Shown here one piece after another: positions 26,705 through 35,995 of a DNA stretch of 64,000 bases. The notes below the pieces were generated by a model. That model searched no databases. It was given only the letters and a program-made list of their open reading frames with translations, and was not told the DNA's origin. A program made the position numbers and the translations under genes. This DNA is from XYD12-FULL-36-8 sp964613805 (GTDB lineage Bacteria; Bacteroidota; Ignavibacteria; Ignavibacteriales; Ignavibacteriaceae): the NCBI GenBank assembly GCA_964613805.1, contig CAZTJF010000006.1, forward strand, positions 1 through 64,000. The letters run 5' to 3'. Within the stretch, counting starts at the first letter, position 1. Every line of letters starts with the position of its first letter.

Positions 26705-27967
26705 CTATTTGGTCAGCATCATCTTTTTTATTGAACTAAAGTTAGTTCCATCATTTCCGTTTGCTGTCATCTTATACACATACATACCGCTGTTCAGATT
26801 GGATGCATCAAAATTTATGTTGTGCTTACCTGCCGAAATATTTCCGCTGAAAATTGATGCGATCTCTTGTCCAAGAACATTAAATATTGTCACATCTACT
26901 TTAGAATCAACAGCTACACTGAAACTTATCTTCGTGCTTGGGTTGAAAGGGTTCGGATAATTTTGTTCAAGTGAAAAAACAGATGGTGAAATGATTTCAA
27001 CTTCAACAATATTTGAGTATTCATAACTGCCATCTAAGTCTACTTGTTTCAGTCTGTAAAAATATTTGCCAGGTACCGTATTCTTATCAATAAATGAATA
27101 TGACTGAGTTTGTGCAGTTGTACCGTGTCCGTTCACAAATCCAACAGTAAGAAATTGATTATCTGACGAACTTCTTTGAACTTCAAATCCCTTATTGTTC
27201 AATTCAGTTGCGGTAGTCCAATTCAATTCAACTTGATCACCAATTACAGAAGCAATAAATGAAGTTAATTCGACAGGGACAACAGATGCCGTACCAAATA
27301 ATTTAAAAACTTGTGATAAATCTGCTGGAACCAGACTCGATACAGGTGTCCAGTCAAATGGAGCACCGAAATAAGTTGCACGAGCACGAATATGTGAATT
27401 TAATCCCAAAGCTATATTACCGTATCTCCAATTCATTCTGCCGGTAGTTAACACTGTAGCAGTATCATAAACAGATAAAACTTCGACCCAATAGGTTCCT
27501 TCAGTAAGAACTATAGGACTTTGAAATTTTAATCCGACTGGTGAAATTGTTCCAACACCCACTGTGACGCCGCTGAACCTACGTTCTTGAAGAATTGCTC
27601 CTGGAACTCCCCCATTATTATTTCGAAATGTTACAGTGATTGAATCAGGTTGAAGGGTTGCTGTGCTTAAAAATGCTTCGAACCATAAACTATCAATTGA
27701 CCATTGAGCGAGTACCGGAATAACAAAATCATCCGCACATGTAACGTCATTTGTTTCACTGATACCTCGTAAACGTGAACTGATTATTCCTGATGATTGC
27801 GGACCAACTGAAGTGGAATTATCCCAAAGCAGCACTCCCTCAGTGGATGTATTACCATTTCCTCCGTAAGAATCTTTTGATGCTTTCTCTGAGAATTGAG
27901 GTAAATCTTGCCCTATTGCAAAGAAATAACAAAAAATAACAAGTGCAGGTACGAGAATTTTTTTCAT
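26705..27967 (-). CDS. T9SS cargo protein, 420 residues
   Basis: Signal peptide (ILVPALVIFCYFFAIGQ), then a beta-rich domain of about 200 residues (DVTCADDFVIP, WSIDSLWFEAF, VLTEGTYWVEVLS) that is also seen in divergent form at the start of the 913-residue neighbour. It ends with the same fibronectin-like module (VPVELTSFIASV, ELNWTTATELNNKGFEVQR) and type A sorting domain (FSLEQNYPNPFNPSTKI) found in the other three. Surface-located; no catalytic motif is recognised. Confidence 0.82.
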   Translation of the reverse strand: MKKILVPALVIFCYFFAIGQDLPQFSEKASKDSYGGNGNTSTEGVLLWDNSTSVGPQSSGIISSRLRGISETNDVTCADDFVIPVLAQWSIDSLWFEAFLSTATLQPDSITVTFRNNNGGVPGAILQERRFSGVTVGVGTISPVGLKFQSPIVLTEGTYWVEVLSVYDTATVLTTGRMNWRYGNIALGLNSHIRARATYFGAPFDWTPVSSLVPADLSQVFKLFGTASVVPVELTSFIASVIGDQVELNWTTATELNNKGFEVQRSSSDNQFLTVGFVNGHGTTAQTQSYSFIDKNTVPGKYFYRLKQVDLDGSYEYSNIVEVEIISPSVFSLEQNYPNPFNPSTKISFSVAVDSKVDVTIFNVLGQEIASIFSGNISAGKHNINFDASNLNSGMYVYKMTANGNDGTNFSSIKKMMLTK

Positions 27968-27998
27968 GTGAACCTTTCTGAATAATGAATAAATAAGA

Positions 27999-28022
27999 AA
28001 CCCCCATCACCCGATGGGGGTT
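27999..28022 (-). terminator. Rho-independent terminator after the 913-residue T9SS gene
   Basis: AACCCCCATC, 4-base loop, GATGGGGGTT; 11 bases past the stop codon, followed on the minus strand by TTCTTATTTATTC. Confidence 0.8.
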
Positions 28023-28033
28023 GAAGTGAACAA

Positions 28034-30775
28034 TTATTTCGTTAATATCAGCTTCTTAACCGAAGTGTACTTTCGTCCATTTATACCAGTTGCATCCAAT
28101 CTATAGAAATAAACACCACTGCTAAGTTTGGAACCATCTACGATTGTTGAATGGTATCCAGCAGCTAAGTCGGTGTTTATTAAAGTCATTACTTCTTGTC
28201 CAATTGCATCAAATAGTTTCAAAGTAACTCTGGAATCAGAAACTAAGCTGAACTTGATTGATGTGGTAGGATTGAAAGGATTAGGATAATTCTGACTTAA
28301 TTCAAATTGCATTGGCAAACCAATTTCAACTTCTACTTCAGGACCATATTGATATGTACCGTTAAAATCAATTTGCTTCAATCTGTAAGAATATTTACCA
28401 ACAACTAAATTATTATCTGAGAAAATATAATCTTGAATTTCAGTTGTTGTTCCTTTTCCTTGAACAAAACCAATTGATATGTAATTCCCATCAAATGTTT
28501 TTCTTTCAACCTGGAAACCTGAGTTATTAACTTCGGTTGCTGTTGACCAACTTAAAAGAACATTGTTTCCAGTGACAGTACTTGTAAATGAAGTTAACTC
28601 AACAGGAATAACAAGGTAGTTATATGCAGCCATTACCATTCTCTCAACAGGTGATCCTGGAGGAGAATCTATAGCAGGTCTTAATGATTCTACATCAACA
28701 CCAAATGTTGCAACTTCAAAATTTGGAGTCTTATTTCCAATTGCATTATATGCCGTAGGATCATATCGGAAACGATATAACGCTTCAGATGCTCCAAAAA
28801 GTCCAAGAACATCTGGCCAGGAGCCAATTGTGCTATCAGTTTGTCCGGAGTTAATAGCTAATCCAATAAGCCCTTGAGCCGCGCCAGAGGCAGGTCTATC
28901 TAAAAGATAATTAGCTCCGAGATAATTATTCATAAAATCAAGATCGTAATATGTTGAAGCAGTTCGACCCAATTGATAACCAATATCCTCAGAAAAGATT
29001 GCAAGATTGCTTCTGTTGGCTGGAGTTCCAGAATTTAGATATGCCTTTATAGAATCTTTTTGTACAACCGACATTACACTTGTTCCTTCTCCGAGCCAGA
29101 ATATTTTTTTATAACCTCTAAAAGAAATAACACTGGTAGATGTTTGAATGCCCTTATTAAATAAATCAAAAGTAATTCCATTACGAGCTAATACAGCTGC
29201 AACAGAATCTCTGCTTGTTCTTCCAAGTGCTGCGGTAGAATCATAAGCAACCAAAACATCACCTTTTGCTTGCCTCTTTAATGTTATGTTAAATGTTTCA
29301 GCAGCTTTAAGTGAATCTGTTCCACTATAAGCATAAACTGTCCATTGTGCAACTGAAGAATCGCCCGGTGCAATTCCTAATCCAGCCAGAACTCCATCAA
29401 GGGCTGAATTAACGACGGTAAGAACAGTATCATATCCGCCGTTATTTGAGGGTAATGTAAGAATTGCTGCTTTGCCAGTCTTTGTATCTAATGCACTGCC
29501 ATATTTCCACTTATATGTTACAGCATCCCCTGATTTTCGCCAAGTAATATTGATTGGAGCACTATTGAAAGCAGATGTAACAACAGTTGCATTGTTGGGT
29601 GGAGAGACTAAACTAAATGGTATTAATACAGGTTTCCCTCTTTTAAGAGTTATTGCTCTTGGTCCATTTGCAGCTTTTAGTGAATCATTATCAGGAGGAT
29701 TATTCCTAAATGCCCACACATCCCACTGACCGACAATGGAATCACCTTGAGCTAATCCCAAACCTGCTAATATCACATCTAATTGGCCTAAAGTGAGAGT
29801 TAAGAAGTTATTCGTTCCTGTAGAAACAGTTAGTGTTCTAGGAGGAACTGTAGGTGCACCAAAAATCCATTTATAGGTTGCTGTTGCTCTGGATGTATCC
29901 CAAGAAATCGTAATTGGAGTATTTGATAATGGTAGACTCGAAATTGTTACTCCTGGTGCAGGTAAATTCAAATTAAATGGAGCTAAAACTCCAGCATCTG
30001 CAATGTTACCATAAATTATGAATGGAAGTCCCTGGGGAAAAATATTTGTAGCACTAGAACTATCTTTTAACCAACCCCAAACTCCTGTTGCTTGCTGCAT
30101 TGCATTTCCAGTAATAGTTGTACCTGTAATTGTTATAGGAGGTACCCAAGGACCTGAAGCAACAGTTCCCGCACACTGCCAATCCACCCAATATGTGCCG
30201 GGAGTAAGGATGAAACCACCACTCACAACATTTTCCATAATTGGTCGTGTAGTTCCAGGCGAAGTATCCAAATAACGATATGCACCAGTCCACCTTGTAG
30301 CAATCATTTTGTTTGTGGTATTATCTCCAAATACCACGGTGCTTCCAGGTTGTCCAGGTTCACCATTCCAGATCTGAAAATTGTAGGATGTAAATGTTGA
30401 GGTTGTAGATGAACCAGTCTGATAAGCAAAGAATTTTATTGAATCAACCATCCATGTCGCAGTATTGGTAAAATCATCAGCAACTCTGAATGGACCTGAA
30501 ACTTGATGGGCAAAACCATATACATTTAAACTGATTGATGATTGAAGAACACTGCCATCAGCTCCACCTGGTCCGCCTCCAACAACATTTACTACTGGTC
30601 CGTTGTTGTAAAGTACTCCTGATTCAGTTAATGAACCTGGAGTATAAGTTGGGAGTTGAACAAAATCAGAACCTTTATCGGGTAATGGAGCCGAATCGAA
30701 TCTTGCATCTTGAGAATACGAATTTATGCAAGTAAGAAAGAGGAAAACTATAAGAAGCCAAAAAGAATTTTTCAT
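28034..30775 (-). CDS. T9SS cargo protein with tandem beta-sandwich repeats, 913 residues
   Basis: Signal peptide (LLIVFLFLTCINSYSQ); an N-terminal domain like that of the next gene (FRVADDFTNTATWMVDSIKFF, GTYWVDWQ); and two related ~110-residue sandwich repeats, each with TYKW or KWKYG and a GLGLAQGDS or GLGIAPGDS motif. A Rossmann-like segment around residues 510-680 follows (DVLVAYDSTAAL, YKKIFWLGEG, SNLAIFSEDIGYQLG), resembling caspase/gingipain-like or amidotransferase-like folds but without an obvious His-Cys pair. It closes with the shared fibronectin-like module and sorting domain (FELSQNYPNPFNPTT). AAGGAG precedes the ATG. Confidence 0.8.
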   Translation of the reverse strand: MKNSFWLLIVFLFLTCINSYSQDARFDSAPLPDKGSDFVQLPTYTPGSLTESGVLYNNGPVVNVVGGGPGGADGSVLQSSISLNVYGFAHQVSGPFRVADDFTNTATWMVDSIKFFAYQTGSSTTSTFTSYNFQIWNGEPGQPGSTVVFGDNTTNKMIATRWTGAYRYLDTSPGTTRPIMENVVSGGFILTPGTYWVDWQCAGTVASGPWVPPITITGTTITGNAMQQATGVWGWLKDSSSATNIFPQGLPFIIYGNIADAGVLAPFNLNLPAPGVTISSLPLSNTPITISWDTSRATATYKWIFGAPTVPPRTLTVSTGTNNFLTLTLGQLDVILAGLGLAQGDSIVGQWDVWAFRNNPPDNDSLKAANGPRAITLKRGKPVLIPFSLVSPPNNATVVTSAFNSAPINITWRKSGDAVTYKWKYGSALDTKTGKAAILTLPSNNGGYDTVLTVVNSALDGVLAGLGIAPGDSSVAQWTVYAYSGTDSLKAAETFNITLKRQAKGDVLVAYDSTAALGRTSRDSVAAVLARNGITFDLFNKGIQTSTSVISFRGYKKIFWLGEGTSVMSVVQKDSIKAYLNSGTPANRSNLAIFSEDIGYQLGRTASTYYDLDFMNNYLGANYLLDRPASGAAQGLIGLAINSGQTDSTIGSWPDVLGLFGASEALYRFRYDPTAYNAIGNKTPNFEVATFGVDVESLRPAIDSPPGSPVERMVMAAYNYLVIPVELTSFTSTVTGNNVLLSWSTATEVNNSGFQVERKTFDGNYISIGFVQGKGTTTEIQDYIFSDNNLVVGKYSYRLKQIDFNGTYQYGPEVEVEIGLPMQFELSQNYPNPFNPTTSIKFSLVSDSRVTLKLFDAIGQEVMTLINTDLAAGYHSTIVDGSKLSSGVYFYRLDATGINGRKYTSVKKLILTK

Positions 30776-30807
30776 AAAGAACTCCTTATTTATTTGTATT
30801 TTAAAAA

Positions 30808-30831
30808 CCCCGAGGCAATTTTACCTCGGGG
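30808..30831 (-). terminator. Rho-independent terminator after the cleaved-adhesin T9SS gene
   Basis: CCCCGAGG (30808-30815), 8-base loop, CCTCGGGG (30824-30831), with five T followed by an AT-rich stretch on the minus strand. It lies 31 bases past the stop codon. Confidence 0.8.
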
Positions 30832-30861
30832 TAACTTTTTATTAAATGAGTTAATAAATAC

Positions 30862-32919
30862 CTATTTAGTTAAAACCATTTTCTTAATTGAACTAAAGTT
30901 TGTTCCATCAATACCTTGCGCTTCAATCTTGTAAAGATAAACGCCGCTGTTTAATGATGAAGCATCAAAATTAACTTTATGACTTCCAGCATTCATAATC
31001 TTTGAAAGAAGAGTGGTTACTTCTTGTCCAAGAATGTTGAACACTTTTAAGCTGACTTTTGAATCAACTGCTAAGCTAAAGTTAATTGCTGTACTTGGAT
31101 TAAATGGATTAGGATAATTTTGAGCTAATTCAAATGCAGCAGGAGCAGAAATTTCAACTTCAACAACCTCTGAATATTCAGTTGTTCCATCAAAATCAAC
31201 TTGCTTTAGTCTGAATGAATAAGCACCAGGAGTTAATCCAATATCGGAGTAAGAATAATTTTGAGTTTGAGTTGTTGTTCCTTTACCTTGAATGAAAGCA
31301 ATGGAATTGAACTCACCACCGGCAACTTTTCGCTGCACTTCAAAACCCTTGTTGTTGGTTTCGGTTGCGGTTGACCAGTTTAGGGTTACATCATTGCCAT
31401 TTGCAGAAGCAATAAATGAAGTAAGTTCGACAGGAATCGGGTTACTTCCTTTAACAACAACGTTATCAACAACCCACCACCAGTGCCAGCCGGGTTGAAC
31501 AGATCTAAAACGTAAATAGAAATTGCTAAGTGCAACTTGACTTGAAATATTTACAACTTCATGCGTATTTCTCACTGATACACCGATCTTTGTCCATACT
31601 GAAGTCCAAGTAGTCCCATCAGTGCTGACTTCAACATAAGATTCATCTGAAGCTACCAACATTCTAAAATCATTATCAAACTCTAATTCAACTGTTTGAT
31701 ACATAGCTGCATTTATGGGTGCTGTTACTTGTGCAGTGGATAATAAAGTTTGTCCACTAACTCCAAATTGATCAATATCTGCCGTAAGTACGTTTCCGCC
31801 TGCAGTTGCAGGTAAAGTGTATTGCGTTGTTCCCGGTCTAGTAATCGGGGCTACTTGCCAATCAACGTTGCCGCCATTATTGGTAATTGTCCACAAACTT
31901 GCTCCACCAGAAAAATCATCAGAGAATAGAGCAACTATATTTGGATCAAGTTCTGTTACAAAACTCCATACAGGACCCGTGGTAGTGCCAGTTCCATCAA
32001 TCTCATCAACTCTCCAGTAATAAGTAGTATTATACATTAAAGTTGCTGGAGGAATTGTATAGGATGTAGCAAGTGTACCCGATTGCAGCAATGCTAAAGA
32101 ACCAGGGCTTGTACCAAAATAAAATGAATTTGTAACTGCACCTGATGGATTTGTCCAACTAGCTTGGGCAAGATTAATTGAAATGCCGGTTGCTCCATTT
32201 AATGGATTTGGATTTGTCGCAGCACCTGGACCAACAGGACCGGAACCAGAAGTAACTTTCACAAGATCTAAAAATATTGCAGCACCATCATTAGTATTAT
32301 CAGCTACATGTTCTTGAAAACCAATATAAATATTAGCACCAGCAGAAACCAAACTACCAATATTGTAACTGTAAAATACCCAACCAGAATCAGCAGCTGA
32401 AAAATTTAAAGTTGCAACAGCAATAGTCATTGCGGCGGGAGTTGCTGTAGTAGTGGAAATTTTAATATCAACAACATCTAAGTAAGCACCAAATTTTCGC
32501 ATCCAAAATGAAAGAGAATCGTTTGCTTGAACGTTAGTAAGTTGCGGTGTGATGAGCCATTGATCGTTCGAAGTAGCTCCACCGGTATTCCAAGTACAAA
32601 AAGCTGTACCAATACCTCCACCAGTTGGAGTTGTAACTGTTCCACCAGTCCAGCCTGGGATAGGTGTTGTGCCGGCTGCCTGTCTATTCCAACCGGTTCC
32701 ACCGTCGGGACTAGCTTTTATCCAGCCTGCAGGGGGAAATGTTACATCTTCAAAGGATTCATCCAATGTAGAAAAAGGAGCTTCCAACGTAGGTCCAAAA
32801 ACGTAATCTGGGTTTTTGAAATTGGAAGGTTTTTGATTTAGATCTTTTCCTTTATCAATCGTACTTGAAAAACTTGAAAAAGTGAAAAGAACTAGAAAGA
32901 GTGAGAAGAAAAGTTTCAT
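30862..32919 (-). CDS. T9SS cargo protein with cleaved-adhesin/MAM-like domains
   Basis: 685 residues. After a signal peptide comes a choice-of-anchor-J / cleaved-adhesin-like jelly roll (DESFEDVTFPPAGW, SNDQWLITPQL, LSFWMRKFG; about 50-230). Then a fibronectin-like segment (YYWRVDEIDGTGTTTGPVWSF), a second MAM-like domain (DDFSGGASLWTITNNGG, about 335-495), the shared fibronectin-like module and the type A sorting domain (FELAQNYPNPFNPSTAI). Jelly rolls of this sort bind sugars or proteins in gingipains and adhesins. It is first in the four-gene T9SS array. GGAGGT is 5 bases before the ATG. Confidence 0.85.
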   Translation of the reverse strand: MKLFFSLFLVLFTFSSFSSTIDKGKDLNQKPSNFKNPDYVFGPTLEAPFSTLDESFEDVTFPPAGWIKASPDGGTGWNRQAAGTTPIPGWTGGTVTTPTGGGIGTAFCTWNTGGATSNDQWLITPQLTNVQANDSLSFWMRKFGAYLDVVDIKISTTTATPAAMTIAVATLNFSAADSGWVFYSYNIGSLVSAGANIYIGFQEHVADNTNDGAAIFLDLVKVTSGSGPVGPGAATNPNPLNGATGISINLAQASWTNPSGAVTNSFYFGTSPGSLALLQSGTLATSYTIPPATLMYNTTYYWRVDEIDGTGTTTGPVWSFVTELDPNIVALFSDDFSGGASLWTITNNGGNVDWQVAPITRPGTTQYTLPATAGGNVLTADIDQFGVSGQTLLSTAQVTAPINAAMYQTVELEFDNDFRMLVASDESYVEVSTDGTTWTSVWTKIGVSVRNTHEVVNISSQVALSNFYLRFRSVQPGWHWWWVVDNVVVKGSNPIPVELTSFIASANGNDVTLNWSTATETNNKGFEVQRKVAGGEFNSIAFIQGKGTTTQTQNYSYSDIGLTPGAYSFRLKQVDFDGTTEYSEVVEVEISAPAAFELAQNYPNPFNPSTAINFSLAVDSKVSLKVFNILGQEVTTLLSKIMNAGSHKVNFDASSLNSGVYLYKIEAQGIDGTNFSSIKKMVLTK

Positions 32920-33080
32920 TGTACCTCCAATGAAAAATTAAATTAATAGATAATGAGTTAAGAAAGGATTTAGTATTAAGCCCTAAATAATTTCACCGTA
33001 ACATTAAAAAAAAATATAAATAAAGCAAGTGTCTTCATTAAAATAATCATAATAAGTGATTTGGCTCATTTAGTCTGTAA

Positions 33081-33575
33081 TCACTCAAGTCCGAAACTTT
33101 TATTCTTAGCGGTCACTTCCCTTTCTAATTTTGCTTTATATTCCAATACTTTTTGCTGAATTAATGAATCACTCACTCCCAAAATTTGTGCTGCTAATAT
33201 ACCGGCATTCTTCGCACCATTTATTGCAACTGCTGCAACCGGAACTCCAGAAGGCATTTGAACCATTGATAAAAGCGAGTCAAGTCCTTCTAATGATTTT
33301 GATTTAATTGGAACAGCAATTATTGGCAGTGGTGAAAACGCGGCAATTACGCCAGCTAAATGTGCAGCACCTCCGGCACCGGCAATTATCACTTTGATTC
33401 CCTTTAAGTGGGCGGTTTCAGCGTATTCAGCAGCTAATTTAGGAGTACGATGTGCCGAAAGAATTTTTATTTCATGTTCAATCTCAAAAGATTTGAGAAT
33501 ATCAGAAGCTTCTTTCATTATTTCAAGATCGGAATCACTTCCCATTAAAATACCAACCAAAGGTTCTTTTTTCAT
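33081..33575 (-). CDS. purE: N5-carboxyaminoimidazole ribonucleotide mutase
   Basis: 164 residues, the class I PurE length. The N-terminal ILMGSDSDLEIM motif with the phosphate-binding Ser, the His of LSAHRTP, and GAGGAAHLAGVIAA, ALLSM- and GVPVAAVAI-type stretches are all present. It rearranges N5-CAIR to CAIR in purine synthesis. PurK is not in the window. It is the last gene of the long minus-strand run, 23 bases after comEC, and no strong terminator is visible after it (only a weak GTGATT/AATCAC stem). Confidence 0.94.
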   Translation of the reverse strand: MKKEPLVGILMGSDSDLEIMKEASDILKSFEIEHEIKILSAHRTPKLAAEYAETAHLKGIKVIIAGAGGAAHLAGVIAAFSPLPIIAVPIKSKSLEGLDSLLSMVQMPSGVPVAAVAINGAKNAGILAAQILGVSDSLIQQKVLEYKAKLEREVTAKNKSFGLE

Positions 33576-33598
33576 TATTACCTTTATATATTTTTAAA

Positions 33599-35995
33599 TT
33601 ATTTCCAATTAACTTTTGTTATTTCTACACCATCCGACTGCAGTAGAATTGCTCCCTCTTCATCTGTCCGAAAAATCTCATTGCTACTCTTTTTCAATCG
33701 GTCTAAAATATGAGGAGAAGGATAATCAAATTTATTCTGATTCCCGATACTTATCAAACTTATTCTTGGCTTAACCGTTTGTAAAAATTGAAGGGACGAA
33801 CTTATGTTTTTACCATTATTTGAAACCAATAAAACATCCGACTTTAAAAATTCATGATATTTTTCAGCATAAAAATATTCCTCATCATTCTCGATACTCC
33901 CCGGGAAAAGAAAGGAAGTATTTCTAAATACTATCTTGAATACTCCAGATTTACTTACAGGCAGATCTCGACTTGCTTGGTTATTAATTTCATCATTTAA
34001 AAAATAAACTCTTAAACTACCAATCTCCATTATGCCTTTCGCAAAATATCGTATGGTAATGTTTTTTGATTTTAATAATTCTTCAAACTTAACATCAGCA
34101 ATAAAAGAAGTGTCAAACTTAGGTTTCACAACATTTTTTATTAATCCACTTTGTATTAAGTGAACGATACCTCCAAGATGCTCTTGAGTTAAACTCGATA
34201 CAAATGCATAATCAATTTTATCAATTCCGAGATAATTTAATAAAGGACTGATTATCCTTTTTCCGTTATCAAAATAAAATGATGCATAACCTCCATTCAA
34301 TAAAGCAGTTTCTCCATTTGGAAATTTGATTAAAGCCGCATCTCCCTTACTAACATCAATCATCATCAAGTTTAATTTATTTTCTCCAAGAAGATTTTTG
34401 TTATCTAATGAACTAATTAAAATTGCATTCGCAATTAAAAGCTGTACGAAAATTAATTTTCCTTTTGGGTTATAGATTTTTTTTAAACCAATCATTATTA
34501 AAATAAGCGCAGCGTAAAATATTATTGCATCATAAATAGAAAAATCTCGAATGTGAATGAAGGAATATAAACTTCCTCCGGTAAATGAAATAATCTTAAA
34601 CAGAAGAAATATTATGAACTCATTTGTAGATGCAAAATAAATAGCAAGTGGTGTAATAAATATGCTCAATACCAATGTAAAAATTCCAATTCCGACAATT
34701 ACTCCTGCAAGTGGTATAACGATTAGATTAGTAATCAGAGATACCAAAGATAATTTTCCGAAATAAATCATTGTCAATGGAAGAGTCCCGATTTGTGCAC
34801 TTAGAGAAACTCCCATGAAAAGTAATATGAAATTGAGCAACTTTGAATTGATCTTGAGTGAATAAATATATTTCTGAAGGATTGGATAAATCACAGCTAT
34901 TGAAAGAACGGCTGAAAATGATAGTTGAAATCCAGCACTGAATAGTTCCTCAGGATTTACTGCAAGTAAAATGAACGCTGCAATTGCAAGTGAGTTAAAA
35001 ATATTGGATGAACGATTTGTTATGTAAGCAAATGTTATCACCACTGCCATGGTTACAGCTCTGAATACTGATGCAGGCATGCCTGTAATTAAGAGAAAAG
35101 CTATCAATCCAACAATGGCTAAGATTGACTTTATGAAAATATTAAATCGTCCAAAAACAAACAGAAAAATTAAAATTATGTAGCCAACATGAAGTCCTGA
35201 AACTGCAAGAATGTGAATGACGCCAGAATTGACAAATTCAGTTTTTGTTTCATAATCAATTCCACTTCTGTCAGCAAGCAATAATCCACGGAGCAAACCT
35301 GCTGCCTCTAAGTTGTGCAAAGAATTTATTTTGGATTCAATAAACTTTCTTGCATTGAAGATTTGACTTTTCCAATAGTTTGAACTGAAAGAAATAATCT
35401 TAACATCATATTCATCCTTTACATACAGTATCCCGCTGATTCCTTGAAATCTGAGGTGTATATCGTAATCAAATTCGCCAGGATTTCTTCTTTCTCTCCC
35501 TCTATGAAATGTCCCTTCAATGCGAACAATGTTTCCCGGTAGTAATTTTGAATACAATTTCTCTAAGTCATGAAGTTCATCTTTCACTTTACAAAGAAGA
35601 ATTATATTTTTGTTGTGATAGACTTTATCAATTCTCACAGAATCAGATTTAATTTGAAAAGCAATTTCATTTTTTCTAATGAGGTCAATATTCTGAACAG
35701 AACCAATAACAACTAACTTATCAATTGATTTTGTTTCATCTGATAGGAATGATTTGCTTTCGACTTTAAGTGCATATAGAAAATTACCAAGTATAAAAAA
35801 GAATAAATAAAAACTAATCTTTGAGATCCGTCTTAAGAAATTATTTTTATTTACGAAATAACTAATAGTTGAAACAATAAATAAAAAAATGAGAGGAATT
35901 AAAAAGAAGCGAGAACTAAGATTCAAAAAATGGTTTGCTAAAATTCCACCGATGAAAATTAGACAGCAACCAATGAATGGATAATTCTTCATCAA
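33599..35995 (-). CDS. comEC: ComEC/Rec2-type DNA uptake channel with degenerate lactamase-like domain
   Basis: 798 residues in the ComEC order: N-terminal membrane helices and DUF4131-like OB region (about 1-200, including GNIVRIEGTFHRGRERRNPGEFDYD), the multi-helix Competence domain (GLLLADRSGI, HILAVSGLHVGYI, about 230-500), and a metallo-beta-lactamase-like C-terminal domain. ComEC forms the inner-membrane channel for single-stranded DNA in natural transformation. In the last domain the metal sites are lost: the usual DVGQGDA reads DVSKGDA, DGG reads NGG, HxHxDH reads SLTQEH (about residue 600), and PHHGS reads SNNGK. It overlaps the preceding gene by 4 bases. Confidence 0.9.
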   Translation of the reverse strand: MMKNYPFIGCCLIFIGGILANHFLNLSSRFFLIPLIFLFIVSTISYFVNKNNFLRRISKISFYLFFFILGNFLYALKVESKSFLSDETKSIDKLVVIGSVQNIDLIRKNEIAFQIKSDSVRIDKVYHNKNIILLCKVKDELHDLEKLYSKLLPGNIVRIEGTFHRGRERRNPGEFDYDIHLRFQGISGILYVKDEYDVKIISFSSNYWKSQIFNARKFIESKINSLHNLEAAGLLRGLLLADRSGIDYETKTEFVNSGVIHILAVSGLHVGYIILIFLFVFGRFNIFIKSILAIVGLIAFLLITGMPASVFRAVTMAVVITFAYITNRSSNIFNSLAIAAFILLAVNPEELFSAGFQLSFSAVLSIAVIYPILQKYIYSLKINSKLLNFILLFMGVSLSAQIGTLPLTMIYFGKLSLVSLITNLIVIPLAGVIVGIGIFTLVLSIFITPLAIYFASTNEFIIFLLFKIISFTGGSLYSFIHIRDFSIYDAIIFYAALILIMIGLKKIYNPKGKLIFVQLLIANAILISSLDNKNLLGENKLNLMMIDVSKGDAALIKFPNGETALLNGGYASFYFDNGKRIISPLLNYLGIDKIDYAFVSSLTQEHLGGIVHLIQSGLIKNVVKPKFDTSFIADVKFEELLKSKNITIRYFAKGIMEIGSLRVYFLNDEINNQASRDLPVSKSGVFKIVFRNTSFLFPGSIENDEEYFYAEKYHEFLKSDVLLVSNNGKNISSSLQFLQTVKPRISLISIGNQNKFDYPSPHILDRLKKSSNEIFRTDEEGAILLQSDGVEITKVNWK

